A DNA stretch of 51,439 nucleotides from Phenylobacterium deserti (GCA_943332615.1 CALQQB010000025.1:1-51439), one strand, 5' to 3'. Positions 18,201-24,445 are shown, counted from the stretch's first letter. Numbers and translations are program-made. Notes: generated from the letters alone by a model not told the origin.

Positions 18201-18348
18201 GCGCCGCCAGCAACACGATCAGGATCACCGCCAAGGCGAAGCGCTGGCGAGCCGGCGGGCGCAACGGCGCGTTCACCTCCGATAGCGGCACGCCTGCGCT
18301 CGTCACCTCAGCTCCCCGACGCTGATCCCCAGTATCCGGCGCCGGCAT
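15262..18348 (-). CDS. Multidomain membrane sensor adenylate cyclase (7TMR-DISM, GAF, PAS, class III cyclase)
   Basis: A 1,028-residue protein. Order: an N-terminal membrane helix (about 36-55), a periplasmic DISM-type beta-sandwich (about 70-225, including VPGEWVG and SYHLLVRG), seven hydrophobic segments (about 230-435), a coiled linker, a GAF domain (about 470-615), a PAS domain (about 625-740) and a class III cyclase domain (about 765-950). The catalytic domain has both metal Asp residues (VLFADIRNFTSLAE and IGDAIMAVYG), the substrate Lys in LDKFIGDA, an Asp in MDYTVIGD, and the Asn/Arg pair in NLASRLE. Lys plus Asp predicts ATP, not GTP. The tail has a TPR-like stretch. It probably turns an extracellular and a cytosolic cue into cAMP. 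Confidence 0.88.
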   Translation of the reverse strand: MPAPDTGDQRRGAEVTSAGVPLSEVNAPLRPPARQRFALAVILIVLLAALCAPFLVDPIAHDAPRPKAGIVDLSRWGPLTAPVELKGQWRLEWRSPPAAGADLLIKVPGEWVGARAETFVLPELGAGSYHLLVRGVAAGRHTLFLPRHFAATRVLVNGRVLSERSHFGLTAATSGAGGRSQAVTIDTDGAPFDLQIDVAAFHHRDNGIKVSPLFGLAVPMEDWIALDWMQSILLIATLLLLAVFGIVVFLFRRQERPSLYFGLACLTLLPFAAVVAHDNLLGLAMPSASFNTMLTLQFLTTAAAVSFALAYVRELYPRETPRWVYWLLQSANSLRLLAYAFVALSGDTVRLSQISQLAAPLRTLAFVFMLGVIVAACVRRREGAWVFFFGLGSFVAVLIYSDLVNNASLTPVFGTNVVPLGSLLLLFSQLLILAERWSAAIDTSERTNIDLRRLLDVNISISSEMQLETLLKKIVTVTTKVVQAERSSLFLYDERRNELASAVAEGVQAGEIRFPADSGLAGWCFTHGEAVNLKDAYSDPRFNQDVDRLTGYRTTSVLTVPITTRDGRRVGVMQALNHQDSSSFGESDVERMSAFAAQAAIAIDNATLFDEVATERNYNESILRSMSSGVITLDREARVAKLNEAACRILGISMEEASGAGARRLLSGPNAWLMDEIKSVSESGRPKTLLDADVRTARGDTVSANLSIVPLLTESDQAGLLILVEDITEGKRLQGAMRRFMTQEVVDQIMGRDDELLFGSACHASVLFADIRNFTSLAEQLKPRDTVDMLNEIFTDLFEAVAGSNGVLDKFIGDAIMAVYGAPLSSGRDALNAVESAITMAGMIVAINARRRARGQPDISLGIGVATGELVAGTIGSPKRMDYTVIGDCVNLASRLEAITKVYGVNIVICEDTAREAEGIHTLRDLDTIRVRGRQRPARIFQVVTDDRPLSSAALQAYATGRHAMADGRWEDAIGAFETAIAAAPEDSPAKLMLGRVRILARAPPPADWDGVWESLDASRAGEAVAVT

Positions 18349-18370
18349 GCCGCGGCGACGGTCTATCCCG

Positions 18371-18889
18371 TCACATCTTCATCCGCATGGCACCAAGATA
18401 GTCGCGCTTGCCCAGTGGCACGCCCTTCTGCCGCAGGATGTCGTAGGCGGTGGTGGCGTGGAAGTGGAAGTTGGGCAGGGAGAAGCTCATCAGGAAGTTC
18501 TCCACCGTGAACGGCAGTTTCCGCTCGCCGAGCTGGAAGACCATCTCCTTGCCCTCCAAAGCGTTGACCTCTTCAGGCGCGAGGGCCTGCAACTCCGCGA
18601 TGGCATCGGTCACCATGGCTTGCAGGCCGGCGTAGCTCGCATCAGAGGGGCCCGGCGGGCTGAAGATCCCGGCCTTGGCGCCGGCGATGGCGCCGCGGGA
18701 GTGGTGGCAGGTCGAGACCACCTGGAAGCGGAACGGCAGCATGTCACCGGCCAGGCGAGTATCGACGAGCACATCCAGGTCATGGCCGCCCGCCTCAGCC
18801 CAGGCCAGGCCCTTGCCGAGAAAGCCGGACACGGCGTTCAGGGTCTGCAGGTAATTCGGCACGCTGACATCGTAGAGGCTGAGCGCCAT
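18371..18889 (-). CDS. DUF1993 family protein
   Basis: A 172-residue protein starting MALSLYDVSVPNYLQTLNAV, a hallmark of DUF1993, a four-helix DinB/YfiT-like fold. Conserved family features seen are the FHATTAYDILR histidine region near residues 141-151 and LPFxxENF. No activity is established for the family. ATG at 18889 follows GGGAGGGAC. It ends 22 bases upstream of the cyclase start on the same strand, so the two may be co-transcribed. Confidence 0.8.
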   Translation of the reverse strand: MALSLYDVSVPNYLQTLNAVSGFLGKGLAWAEAGGHDLDVLVDTRLAGDMLPFRFQVVSTCHHSRGAIAGAKAGIFSPPGPSDASYAGLQAMVTDAIAELQALAPEEVNALEGKEMVFQLGERKLPFTVENFLMSFSLPNFHFHATTAYDILRQKGVPLGKRDYLGAMRMKM

Positions 18890-18953
18890 GGTTTCGTCCC
18901 TCCCAGGGTTGGTCGATAGATAGCCCTATTGGCCCTGCGGAACACAAGCCTCG

Positions 18954-19268
18954 TCAGCGGGCGCCGATGCGGGCCAGCACCTCGCGCGGGATGCCATACT
19001 GGGCGATCACCTGGGCGCGGTCGCGCAGGCCCATGACCTCGCGCTGGACCAGAAACCCCCAGACCGCGTCGGCCGCGGCCTTCACCGCCGCGGGCCGCCC
19101 CTCCCCGCCCGGATGCCCGGCCAGCGCCGCCATCGCCGCCTCGACCTTGCGGCCGGCGCGGCCCAGCGACTGGACCTGCTCCTCCATCAGTTCGTGGCGA
19201 AGCACCGCCTCGCCGGTCTCGACACCGAGCCGGGTGGACAGCGTCTGGGGCATGCGCAGGGAGGACAT
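18954..19268 (-). CDS. Small helical protein, paralogue of the gene at 14857 (DUF6665-like)
   Basis: A 104-residue protein of unknown function, predicted helical. It shares with the product at 14857-15186 the N terminus (MSSLRMPQTL versus MSALRLPQHL), GEAVLRHELMEE versus GEAHLRFDLLED, and the C terminus IPREVLARIGA versus IPREVMARIGA. A near-identical end after a diverged middle suggests an old duplication. The two copies flank the cyclase and DUF1993 genes, all on the minus strand. Confidence 0.7.
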   Translation of the reverse strand: MSSLRMPQTLSTRLGVETGEAVLRHELMEEQVQSLGRAGRKVEAAMAALAGHPGGEGRPAAVKAAADAVWGFLVQREVMGLRDRAQVIAQYGIPREVLARIGAR

Positions 19269-19307
19269 GGCGCAAATGTCGCTCCGGCCGTTGCCGGATT
19301 CAAGCCC

Positions 19308-20084
19308 TCAGCCGGGGCTGGCGCTGATCCCGCCGTCGATCGTCACCACGACGCCCGTCGTGTAGGCGCTGCGATCGGAGGCCAGGAAGGCCATCATGTC
19401 GGCGATCTCGCGCGGCTTGGCGGGGCGCCCGCGAGGATAGCCTCCCATCAATTCCCGGTAGCGCTCGGCATCGCCGAATCGGCTCTGGGCGGCGGTCTTC
19501 ATCAGGCTGACGATGCGGTCGGTCTCCACCGGGCCGGGGCTGACGCCGACCACCCGCACCCCGTCCCGCAGGCTCTTGCCGCCCAGCGCGCGGGTGAAGG
19601 CGTAGAGCGCCGCATTGCCGGTGGAGCCGGCGATATAACCCGCGTCCATGCGCTCGCCGGCCGCGCCGATATCGTTGATGATCACGCCCGACCCCCGCGC
19701 CTTCATGTGGGCGTAGATGGCGCGGGTGAGGTTGATGTAGCCGAACACCTTCAGCTCCCAGGCATGCCGCCAACGTTCCTCATCGACCGCCTCCAGCGTG
19801 CCGCCCGGGATATCGCCGGCGTTGTTTACCAGGATGTCGGCGTCGCGACCGGCCTCGGCGAGCGCGGCGAGCTGGACCGGGTCACGAATGTCGGTGACGA
19901 CGGCCCGGGCCTGGATCTGGTGGGCCGAACGTAGCCGCTGGGCGAGCGCCTCCAACGCCTCGCCGCTCCGCGCGGCCAGGATCAGATGACACCCCTCCTC
20001 CGCGAACACCTCGGCCGCCGCGGCGCCGATGCCCTTTGAGGCGCCGGTGATGAGGACCGTGCGGCCGGTGAGGTTGAGGTCCAT
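19308..20084 (-). CDS. Short-chain dehydrogenase/reductase lacking the catalytic lysine
   Basis: A 258-residue SDR. Rossmann motif TGASKGIGAAAAEVF (about residues 13-27), NNAG near residue 88, and a C-terminal AYTTGVVVTIDGG block typical of classical SDRs. At the active site the usual YxxxK reads YIAGS, followed by TGNAALYAFTRALGG, so the general-base lysine is replaced by serine. I recall a sub-family with GSAGNAAL at this place, so this is likely a natural variant, but classical SDR chemistry is doubtful. The start at 20084 follows GGAG (reverse strand). It diverges from ilvN across 77 bases. Confidence 0.83.
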   Translation of the reverse strand: MDLNLTGRTVLITGASKGIGAAAAEVFAEEGCHLILAARSGEALEALAQRLRSAHQIQARAVVTDIRDPVQLAALAEAGRDADILVNNAGDIPGGTLEAVDEERWRHAWELKVFGYINLTRAIYAHMKARGSGVIINDIGAAGERMDAGYIAGSTGNAALYAFTRALGGKSLRDGVRVVGVSPGPVETDRIVSLMKTAAQSRFGDAERYRELMGGYPRGRPAKPREIADMMAFLASDRSAYTTGVVVTIDGGISASPG

Positions 20085-20161
20085 GGGCGTCTCTCCTGTC
20101 GGGTGGTTGCGAGCGCCGCCATCCTGTGACACCTGACGCGCGACCGCCAGGAACCACCGCC

Positions 20162-20710
20162 ATGACCGACCCCCAGCCCGCCTCCGTCTACGACCTCGCT
20201 CACAAGGAACAGGAGGAGAGCCGCGCGACATTCGCGGTGCTGGTCGACAATGAGCCGGGCGTATTGCACCGGGTTGTCGGGCTGTTCGCGGCGCGGGGCT
20301 ACAATATCGACAGCCTGACCGTGGCCGAGACGGACGGCAGTTCCCACACCAGCCGGATCACCATCGTCACCCGCGGCACCCTGCAGGTGCTTGGCCAGAT
20401 CGAAGCGCAGCTGCAGAAGATGGTCTCCACCCGCCACGTGCAGGACGTGACCCGTGACCCCAACGGCATCGAGCGCGAGCTGGCGCTGGTTAAGGTGCGC
20501 GGTTCGGGGACCGAGCGGGTGGAAGCCCTGCGCGTTTCCGACATCTTCCGCGCCAAGGTGGTGGACACCACCCACGAGAGCTTCGTGTTCGAACTGACCG
20601 GCGCCTCGTCGAAGATCGACAAATACGTGGACCTGATGCGGGGCCTGGGCCTCGTAGAGGTCTCCCGCACCGGGGTGCTGTCTCTGCAACGGGGCGCGGA
20701 CTCGTTCTAA
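20162..20710 (+). CDS. ilvN: Acetolactate synthase, regulatory small subunit
   Basis: A 182-residue subunit that activates IlvB and mediates valine feedback. N-terminal ACT domain with FAVLVDNEPGVLHRVVGLFAARGYNIDSL split over residues 22-50, then a second ferredoxin-like domain ending LGLVEVSRTGVLSLQRG. ATG at 20162 (MTDPQPASV) is chosen over an upstream in-frame ATG because a 35-residue family-like N terminus remains. As ilvB lies 6.5 kb upstream with intervening genes on both strands, ilvN needs its own promoter in the 77 bases shared with the divergent SDR. No leader peptide is visible there. Confidence 0.95.
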   Translation: MTDPQPASVYDLAHKEQEESRATFAVLVDNEPGVLHRVVGLFAARGYNIDSLTVAETDGSSHTSRITIVTRGTLQVLGQIEAQLQKMVSTRHVQDVTRDPNGIERELALVKVRGSGTERVEALRVSDIFRAKVVDTTHESFVFELTGASSKIDKYVDLMRGLGLVEVSRTGVLSLQRGADSF

Positions 20711-20726
20711 GGACCCGCGCCCGCTT

Positions 20727-21302
20727 CTAGGCCGCCTGGGCCTGCGCCAGTTGCTCCGCCCTGACCTGGCGCATCGCGACGTGGCGGACGCTGAGGTACT
20801 GGACCGCGAACAGCGCCACCTTCGACGTGATCGGGAAGATGGCCAGGAACGCCGGCCAGAAGGCCGTGAACCAGACCGCCGTCACCAGGTTGGCCACGCT
20901 GGTGAGCAACATCAGGCCGGCCCACACGTATCCGAACACGACCATCACGCCCGCGCCGCGGCCACCTGCCACCGGCGGCAGGTAGCGCAGCATCCAGCCC
21001 TTCCTCAGCATCACCACGCCCACGATGGCGTAGATCAGGGACGGCTTGGCCATGAGGAAGCGGGCATCGTCGGTGAGAACGCCGGCTGTGCCGAACACGA
21101 TCACCAGCCCCAGGCTGGCCCACTGCAGCGGCGCGATCGGGCGCTTGGTCGCCGCGAAGAAGGCGATCTGGCCGATGCTGATGGCGGCGGCGACCGCGGT
21201 GCAGATCCGCACATCGACCTTGAGCGCCACCAGGATAGCAAACGCGATGGTCGGCAGCAGGTCCTGCAGGAGGCCGCGGCCGGCGAAGATCAGGCTACCC
21301 AT
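20727..21302 (-). CDS. YciB/IspZ-like inner-membrane protein (septation protein A family)
   Basis: A 191-residue protein with five or so hydrophobic helices: LQDLLPTIAFAILVALKV, ICTAVAAAISIGQIAFF, WASLGLVIVFGTAGVL, the RxKPSLIYxIVGxVM-like stretch (FLMAKPSLIYAIVGVVML) and AVWFTAFWPAFLAIF. The DxxxxAKPSLIY block is characteristic of YciB/IspZ, which has roles in envelope and division-related processes in enterobacteria. Start at 21302 is preceded by AGGAG on the reverse strand; the open frame upstream runs antisense through the ssrA region and is spurious. Confidence 0.8.
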   Translation of the reverse strand: MGSLIFAGRGLLQDLLPTIAFAILVALKVDVRICTAVAAAISIGQIAFFAATKRPIAPLQWASLGLVIVFGTAGVLTDDARFLMAKPSLIYAIVGVVMLRKGWMLRYLPPVAGGRGAGVMVVFGYVWAGLMLLTSVANLVTAVWFTAFWPAFLAIFPITSKVALFAVQYLSVRHVAMRQVRAEQLAQAQAA

Positions 21303-21444
21303 GAAAACTCCTGTAAAATCCGATGGCCCGAACCTAGCGAACCGCTGCGGAATCCCGTGAGTCCGCCCACGCAGCGAACGTGGCGATCCACGAAGTCGGC
21401 CATGCCGCTCGCGCATCGTGAACGGTGATCGCGCCCGGAATTCT

Positions 21445-21472
21445 TTGTATCTCGACCCAGAGCGCCTATATG
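21445..21472 (+). promoter_or_regulatory. Probable ssrA promoter
   Basis: TTGTAT (21445-21450) and TATATG (21467-21472) with a 16-base spacer resemble vegetative -35 and -10 boxes. The predicted start near 21479 coincides with the first base of the hairpin at the 5' end of the acceptor piece, which supports the call. Confidence 0.5.
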
Positions 21473-21478
21473 TGTCCC

Positions 21479-21820
21479 GTCGGGCTCGCCCGACTATGGA
21501 GATAAACGCGCACGTAATAAGCGGACTGGACCCGGGTGCGATTCCCGGCGGCTCCACCAATCTTCCTTCCGGGTTATCGCCGGGAAGCCCATATCTTGGG
21601 TTGAAGTAGGGGGCCGATCAGCATCGACAGACGTGTAAAGGTGTTGCTTTCTCTCGGCCTGACCCACTGTCCCGGGTCTTTAAACTAAATGCGAACGATA
21701 ACTTCGCTGAGGAAATCCGTCTCGCGGCGTAATGCAGCGCGATAGAATTCCGACCTAAGCCCTAGGGGTTCAGATCCTTAGGCGGGGCCCGGGAGGCGCC
21801 TGCCAACAGAAGCCTCCCAC
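21479..21820 (+). ncRNA. ssrA: Circularly permuted two-piece tmRNA
   Basis: The 3' half comes first. The acceptor piece opens with hairpin GTCGGG-CTCG-CCCGAC (21479-21494) and ends with T-arm CCGGG-TGCGATT-CCCGG (21532-21548), CGGCTCC (21549-21555), A and CCA (21557-21559). A 50-base spacer follows. The coding piece starts GGGGCCG (21610-21616), which pairs with CGGCTCC to form the acceptor stem, and carries the tag frame at 21691-21732 and the downstream stem CCTAAG/CTTAGG (21754-21759, 21777-21782). This order is the alphaproteobacterial permuted layout, cut after transcription into two chains. tmRNA rescues stalled ribosomes and tags the nascent chain. The coding-piece 3' end is uncertain, about 21785-21820. 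Confidence 0.93.
21691..21732 (+). other. tmRNA tag reading frame (ANDNFAEEIRLAA)
   Basis: GCG at 21691 is the likely resume codon; 13 codons read ANDNFAEEIRLAA and TAA lies at 21730-21732. With the alanine carried by tmRNA the tag is AANDNFAEEIRLAA. It keeps the alphaproteobacterial AANDNFAEE start (SspB-binding side) and the LAA end recognised by ClpX. Confidence 0.93.
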
Positions 21821-21889
21821 CTATTCGCGTGAAGCGCCTCCGTTCTTCAGGTAAGAGACTTGCGGGGGGCCTGCCAACAGAACCCCTCC
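21791..21889 (+). ncRNA. Tandem hairpins with an identical 14-nt loop, between ssrA and sspB
   Basis: Hairpin 1 is GGGAGGC (21791-21797) with GCCTCCC (21812-21818). Hairpin 2 is GGGGGG (21864-21869) with CCCTCC (21884-21889, one G-T pair). The 14-mer GCCTGCCAACAGAA occurs in both, at 21798-21811 and 21869-21882. Stems differ but each pairs with its own partner, so the fold, not only the sequence, is preserved. A smaller stem TGAAG/CTTCA (21830-21834, 21845-21849) lies between. Hairpin 1 may belong to the tmRNA coding piece as a pseudoknot; hairpin 2 would then be its duplicate, a terminator, or the sspB leader. Confidence 0.55.
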
Positions 21890-21973
21890 ACTTTCCTTCA
21901 CTCAACCTGTCTTCCCTTGCGCCCGTCCGCGCAGCGGTTACGTTCGCCTGAATAGCGCGCATTGGAGTGTGGT

Positions 21974-22465
21974 GTGGCCCAGGATCCGCCGGTCCGGGAT
22001 CTGATGAACTACGAGGCGCTGGCGCAGGATGCCCTGCGCGGCGTGGCCAAGGCTGCGCTGAAGCGGGCCGCGGCACCGGATGGACTGCCCGGTTCGCACC
22101 ACTTCTACATCACCTTCAAGACCGATGCGGCCGGGGTCTCGGGCCCCAACGACCTGCTGTCGAAATTTCCTGACGAGATGACCATCGTCCTGCAGCACCA
22201 GTACTGGGACCTGGCGCCCGGCGAGACGTTCTTCTCGGTGACCCTGCAGTTCGGCGGCCAGCCGAAGCGGCTGTCGATACCCTACGCGGCGGTCACTCGA
22301 TTCTACGACCCCTCCGTGCAGTTCCTGCTGCAGTTCGAGCCGCCGCCGGCCGCCCCGGCCGAGGCGAAGGTCGCCCCCATCGCCGTGCCGGAGGCCAAGG
22401 TCGCGCCCGCCGCCCCGAAGGGCGAGGCCACGATCGTTTCCCTTGACCAGTTCCGGAAGAAATAG
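21974..22465 (+). CDS. sspB: SspB, alphaproteobacterial adaptor delivering ssrA-tagged proteins to ClpXP
   Basis: A 163-residue protein. The folded domain (about residues 6-120) begins LMNYEALAQDALRGVAKAAL and contains GLPGSHHFYITFKT and FPDEMTIVLQHQYWDL, matching alpha-type SspB. An Ala/Pro-rich flexible linker follows, then the C-terminal ClpX-binding tail ATIVSLDQFRKK. SspB binds the AANDNFAEE part of the tmRNA tag and hands substrates to ClpXP. The GTG start at 21974 has GGAG at 21964-21967; TTG at 21962 lacks spacing for that site. It sits directly downstream of ssrA, a meaningful pairing. Confidence 0.9.
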   Translation: MAQDPPVRDLMNYEALAQDALRGVAKAALKRAAAPDGLPGSHHFYITFKTDAAGVSGPNDLLSKFPDEMTIVLQHQYWDLAPGETFFSVTLQFGGQPKRLSIPYAAVTRFYDPSVQFLLQFEPPPAAPAEAKVAPIAVPEAKVAPAAPKGEATIVSLDQFRKK

Positions 22466-22469
22466 CCGC

Positions 22470-22970
22470 ATGACCGACGTCGCCGCCCCCGAGCAGAAGT
22501 CAGCGTCCGCAGGGGAGCAAGGCGAGGGCGGGCTCACCGACGAGGCCATCCTGCAGCGGTTCCTGCGCACCAAGAACCAGCCCACCGGCTCCCAGACCCT
22601 GGGCTTCCGCATGGTGTCGGTGAACCAGGCCACGAAGTCCGTCGAGGTCGAGTTCGACGCCAAGGCCGAACTGCTGCTCAACCCGATGAAGCAGATCCAG
22701 GGCGGCTATCTCTGCGCCATGCTGGACGAGTGCATGAGCGTGGCCTGCATGGTGGCGTCCGGCATGACCGCCGTGGCGCCGACCCTGGAAATGAAGACCA
22801 GCTTCTTCCGCCCCGGCGCGCCGGGCAAGATCCGTGGCGTCGGCAAGGTGGTCCGTTGGGGCCGCCAGGTGGCCTTCACCGAGGGCGAGCTGTTCGATCC
22901 AGAAGGCCGCACCCTGGCCAAGGCCACGGGCACGGCGATCCCGACCCCGTTCACCAGCTACAAGAAGTAG
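22470..22970 (+). CDS. PaaI-type hotdog thioesterase
   Basis: A 166-residue protein of the hotdog acyl-CoA thioesterase fold. After a charged N terminus (about 1-30), the domain shows LGFRMVSV, the IQGGYLCAMLDECMSVAC active-site helix (variant of HGGxxxxLxDxxxG) and PTLEMKTSFFRP. The His of the HGG motif is Gln-Gly-Gly here, so activity may differ. ATG at 22470 is four bases after the sspB stop, suggesting co-transcription. Substrate unknown; relatives hydrolyse phenylacetyl- or fatty acyl-CoA. Confidence 0.83.
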   Translation: MTDVAAPEQKSASAGEQGEGGLTDEAILQRFLRTKNQPTGSQTLGFRMVSVNQATKSVEVEFDAKAELLLNPMKQIQGGYLCAMLDECMSVACMVASGMTAVAPTLEMKTSFFRPGAPGKIRGVGKVVRWGRQVAFTEGELFDPEGRTLAKATGTAIPTPFTSYKK

Positions 22971-22971
22971 G

Positions 22972-23742
22972 ATGGCGCCGGTCGCCCGCCTCCTGGCGCT
23001 GATCGCAGCCATCTGGCTGGCGGCGGCCGGGACGGCGAGCGCGGCCGCCTTCTCCGACTGGTCGGCGGTGGTGGTGGCCGGCGACTGGCACGCCCACGAC
23101 GGCGGGCCGTCCGAAGCGTTCGACAACGCCCGGCGCGATGTCTCCGTGGCCCTCACCCGTGCCGGGTTCCAGGCAGAGAACATCCGCCAGTTCTCCGTCC
23201 GGCCGGAGCGCTACAAGGACACTCGCCCCGAAAAGGCGGAGATGCGGGGCATCTTCAACGCCCTGGTGGATCTGTCTGGCAAGTCGCCGGGCGGCTGTCT
23301 GTTCTATATTTCCTCGCACGGCGCGCCCCAGGGGGCTCTCCTGGACCAGGGCATCCTCCAGCCCGGGACCCTGGCCACGATGCTGGACCAAAGCTGCGGC
23401 CAGCGGCCGACGGTGGTGGTGATTTCGGCCTGTTACTCTGGCGTGTTCGTGCCCACCCTGGCCAAGCCCAACCGCATGGTGCTGACCGCCGCGCGGCCGG
23501 ACCGCACATCGTTCGGATGCGGCCAGGACAATAAGTATCCCTATTTCGACGACTGCTTCCTGTCGTCGATGACCGGCGCCCACGACTTCACGGCGCTGGC
23601 GGGCGCGGTGCGCGAGTGCGTCCGAAAGCGCGAGATCACCGAGCGGATGACGCCGCCGTCGGAACCACAGATCTGGGTAGGACCGCAGCTGGCGCCCATG
23701 TTGCCGTTGCTGGCCTTCGACGTCCCGCCGAAAGGCGGCTGA
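22972..23742 (+). CDS. Secreted C13-family (legumain/caspase-like) cysteine peptidase
   Basis: A 256-residue protein with an N-terminal signal peptide (LLALIAAIWLAAAGTASAAA, cleavage near residue 25). The catalytic dyad fits clan CD: His116 in ISSHGAP and Cys154 in VISACYSG, each after a hydrophobic strand. The N-terminal block WSAVVVAGDWHAHDGGPSEAFDNAR is typical of bacterial peptidase C13 members. It is expected in the periplasm; substrate unknown. ATG at 22972 begins one base after the thioesterase stop codon, so it is likely the last gene of the sspB operon. Convergent with the PEP-CTERM gene. Confidence 0.85.
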   Translation: MAPVARLLALIAAIWLAAAGTASAAAFSDWSAVVVAGDWHAHDGGPSEAFDNARRDVSVALTRAGFQAENIRQFSVRPERYKDTRPEKAEMRGIFNALVDLSGKSPGGCLFYISSHGAPQGALLDQGILQPGTLATMLDQSCGQRPTVVVISACYSGVFVPTLAKPNRMVLTAARPDRTSFGCGQDNKYPYFDDCFLSSMTGAHDFTALAGAVRECVRKREITERMTPPSEPQIWVGPQLAPMLPLLAFDVPPKGG

Positions 23743-23743
23743 C

Positions 23744-24445
23744 CTAGCGGCGCGCTCGGGCGGGCACGAGCCGCCGACGGCGCAACATCGCGCCCAGGCT
23801 GAAGAACCCGGACAGCATCAGCGCCCAGGTCGCCGGTTCCGGCACCGGGCCGATGCTGACGTCGTCCAGCAGCAGGAAGCTGGACTGCAGGTCATCGCCG
23901 ACGTTGGCGATGCCGGCTTCGATCGTGTACTCGCCAGCCGCAAGGTTGATACCGAAGCGCGTCCAGTCGGTCCGGCCATAGTCGCCCACCGCGGAGACAC
24001 CCGACGAGAACAGGGTCTGTGACAAGCCCATCCCGAAGATCTTCACATAGCCGAAATCGAGATAGGGCGCGTAGTCGCCTGCAGAAAAGGCGGCGAATCC
24101 CGTCAGACGACCGCCGCCGGTGCTGAACAGCTGGCTGAGCTTGGTGACATTGGTATCGGGATCGGAGAACTGGCCGTCGGCGCTGAGCACCGCGAAGGTG
24201 AAACCTTCCTTGGGGTCGTACTGGTAGATCGGCGGCCCGAGATCCCCCCGGACAGCACTACCGCGGGCGTCGCGGTGGAGGAAGATCGGGCTGACCGCGA
24301 TCAGGGCGTCATCACCAATCCAGTTGTCCAGGTTGCTCTCGAAGCCGCCGTTCTGCAGCGGCGGCGCACCGGCGCGCGCCAGGGCCGGGGCCAGGCACAG
24401 GGTCGCCAACGCCATCCAGGTCAGTCTCGAAGCCGTCAAACGCAT
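23744..24445 (-). CDS. PEP-CTERM sorting-domain protein
   Basis: A 233-residue exported protein. A signal peptide (LTWMALATLCLAPALARA) is followed by a beta-rich body (NGGFESNLDNWIGDD, DDVSIG) resembling carbohydrate-binding jelly-roll domains. The C terminus has the sorting signal: VPEPATWALMLSGFFSLGAM followed by LRRRR. In the family this is recognised by an exosortase in the inner membrane and often linked to exopolysaccharide. No exosortase is in the window. ATG at 24445 has GGAGGG upstream on the reverse strand. Confidence 0.88.
   Translation of the reverse strand: MRLTASRLTWMALATLCLAPALARAGAPPLQNGGFESNLDNWIGDDALIAVSPIFLHRDARGSAVRGDLGPPIYQYDPKEGFTFAVLSADGQFSDPDTNVTKLSQLFSTGGGRLTGFAAFSAGDYAPYLDFGYVKIFGMGLSQTLFSSGVSAVGDYGRTDWTRFGINLAAGEYTIEAGIANVGDDLQSSFLLLDDVSIGPVPEPATWALMLSGFFSLGAMLRRRRLVPARARR

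Noticed and set aside
21418..21609. A plus-strand frame of 63 codons over the tmRNA acceptor piece
   Set aside because: It covers the T-arm and CCA end of tmRNA; the sequence is explained by RNA structure.
21762..22076. A 104-codon minus-strand frame over the ssrA-sspB region
   Set aside because: Antisense to hairpin RNA and to sspB; Pro/Ala/Arg-rich with no start signal.
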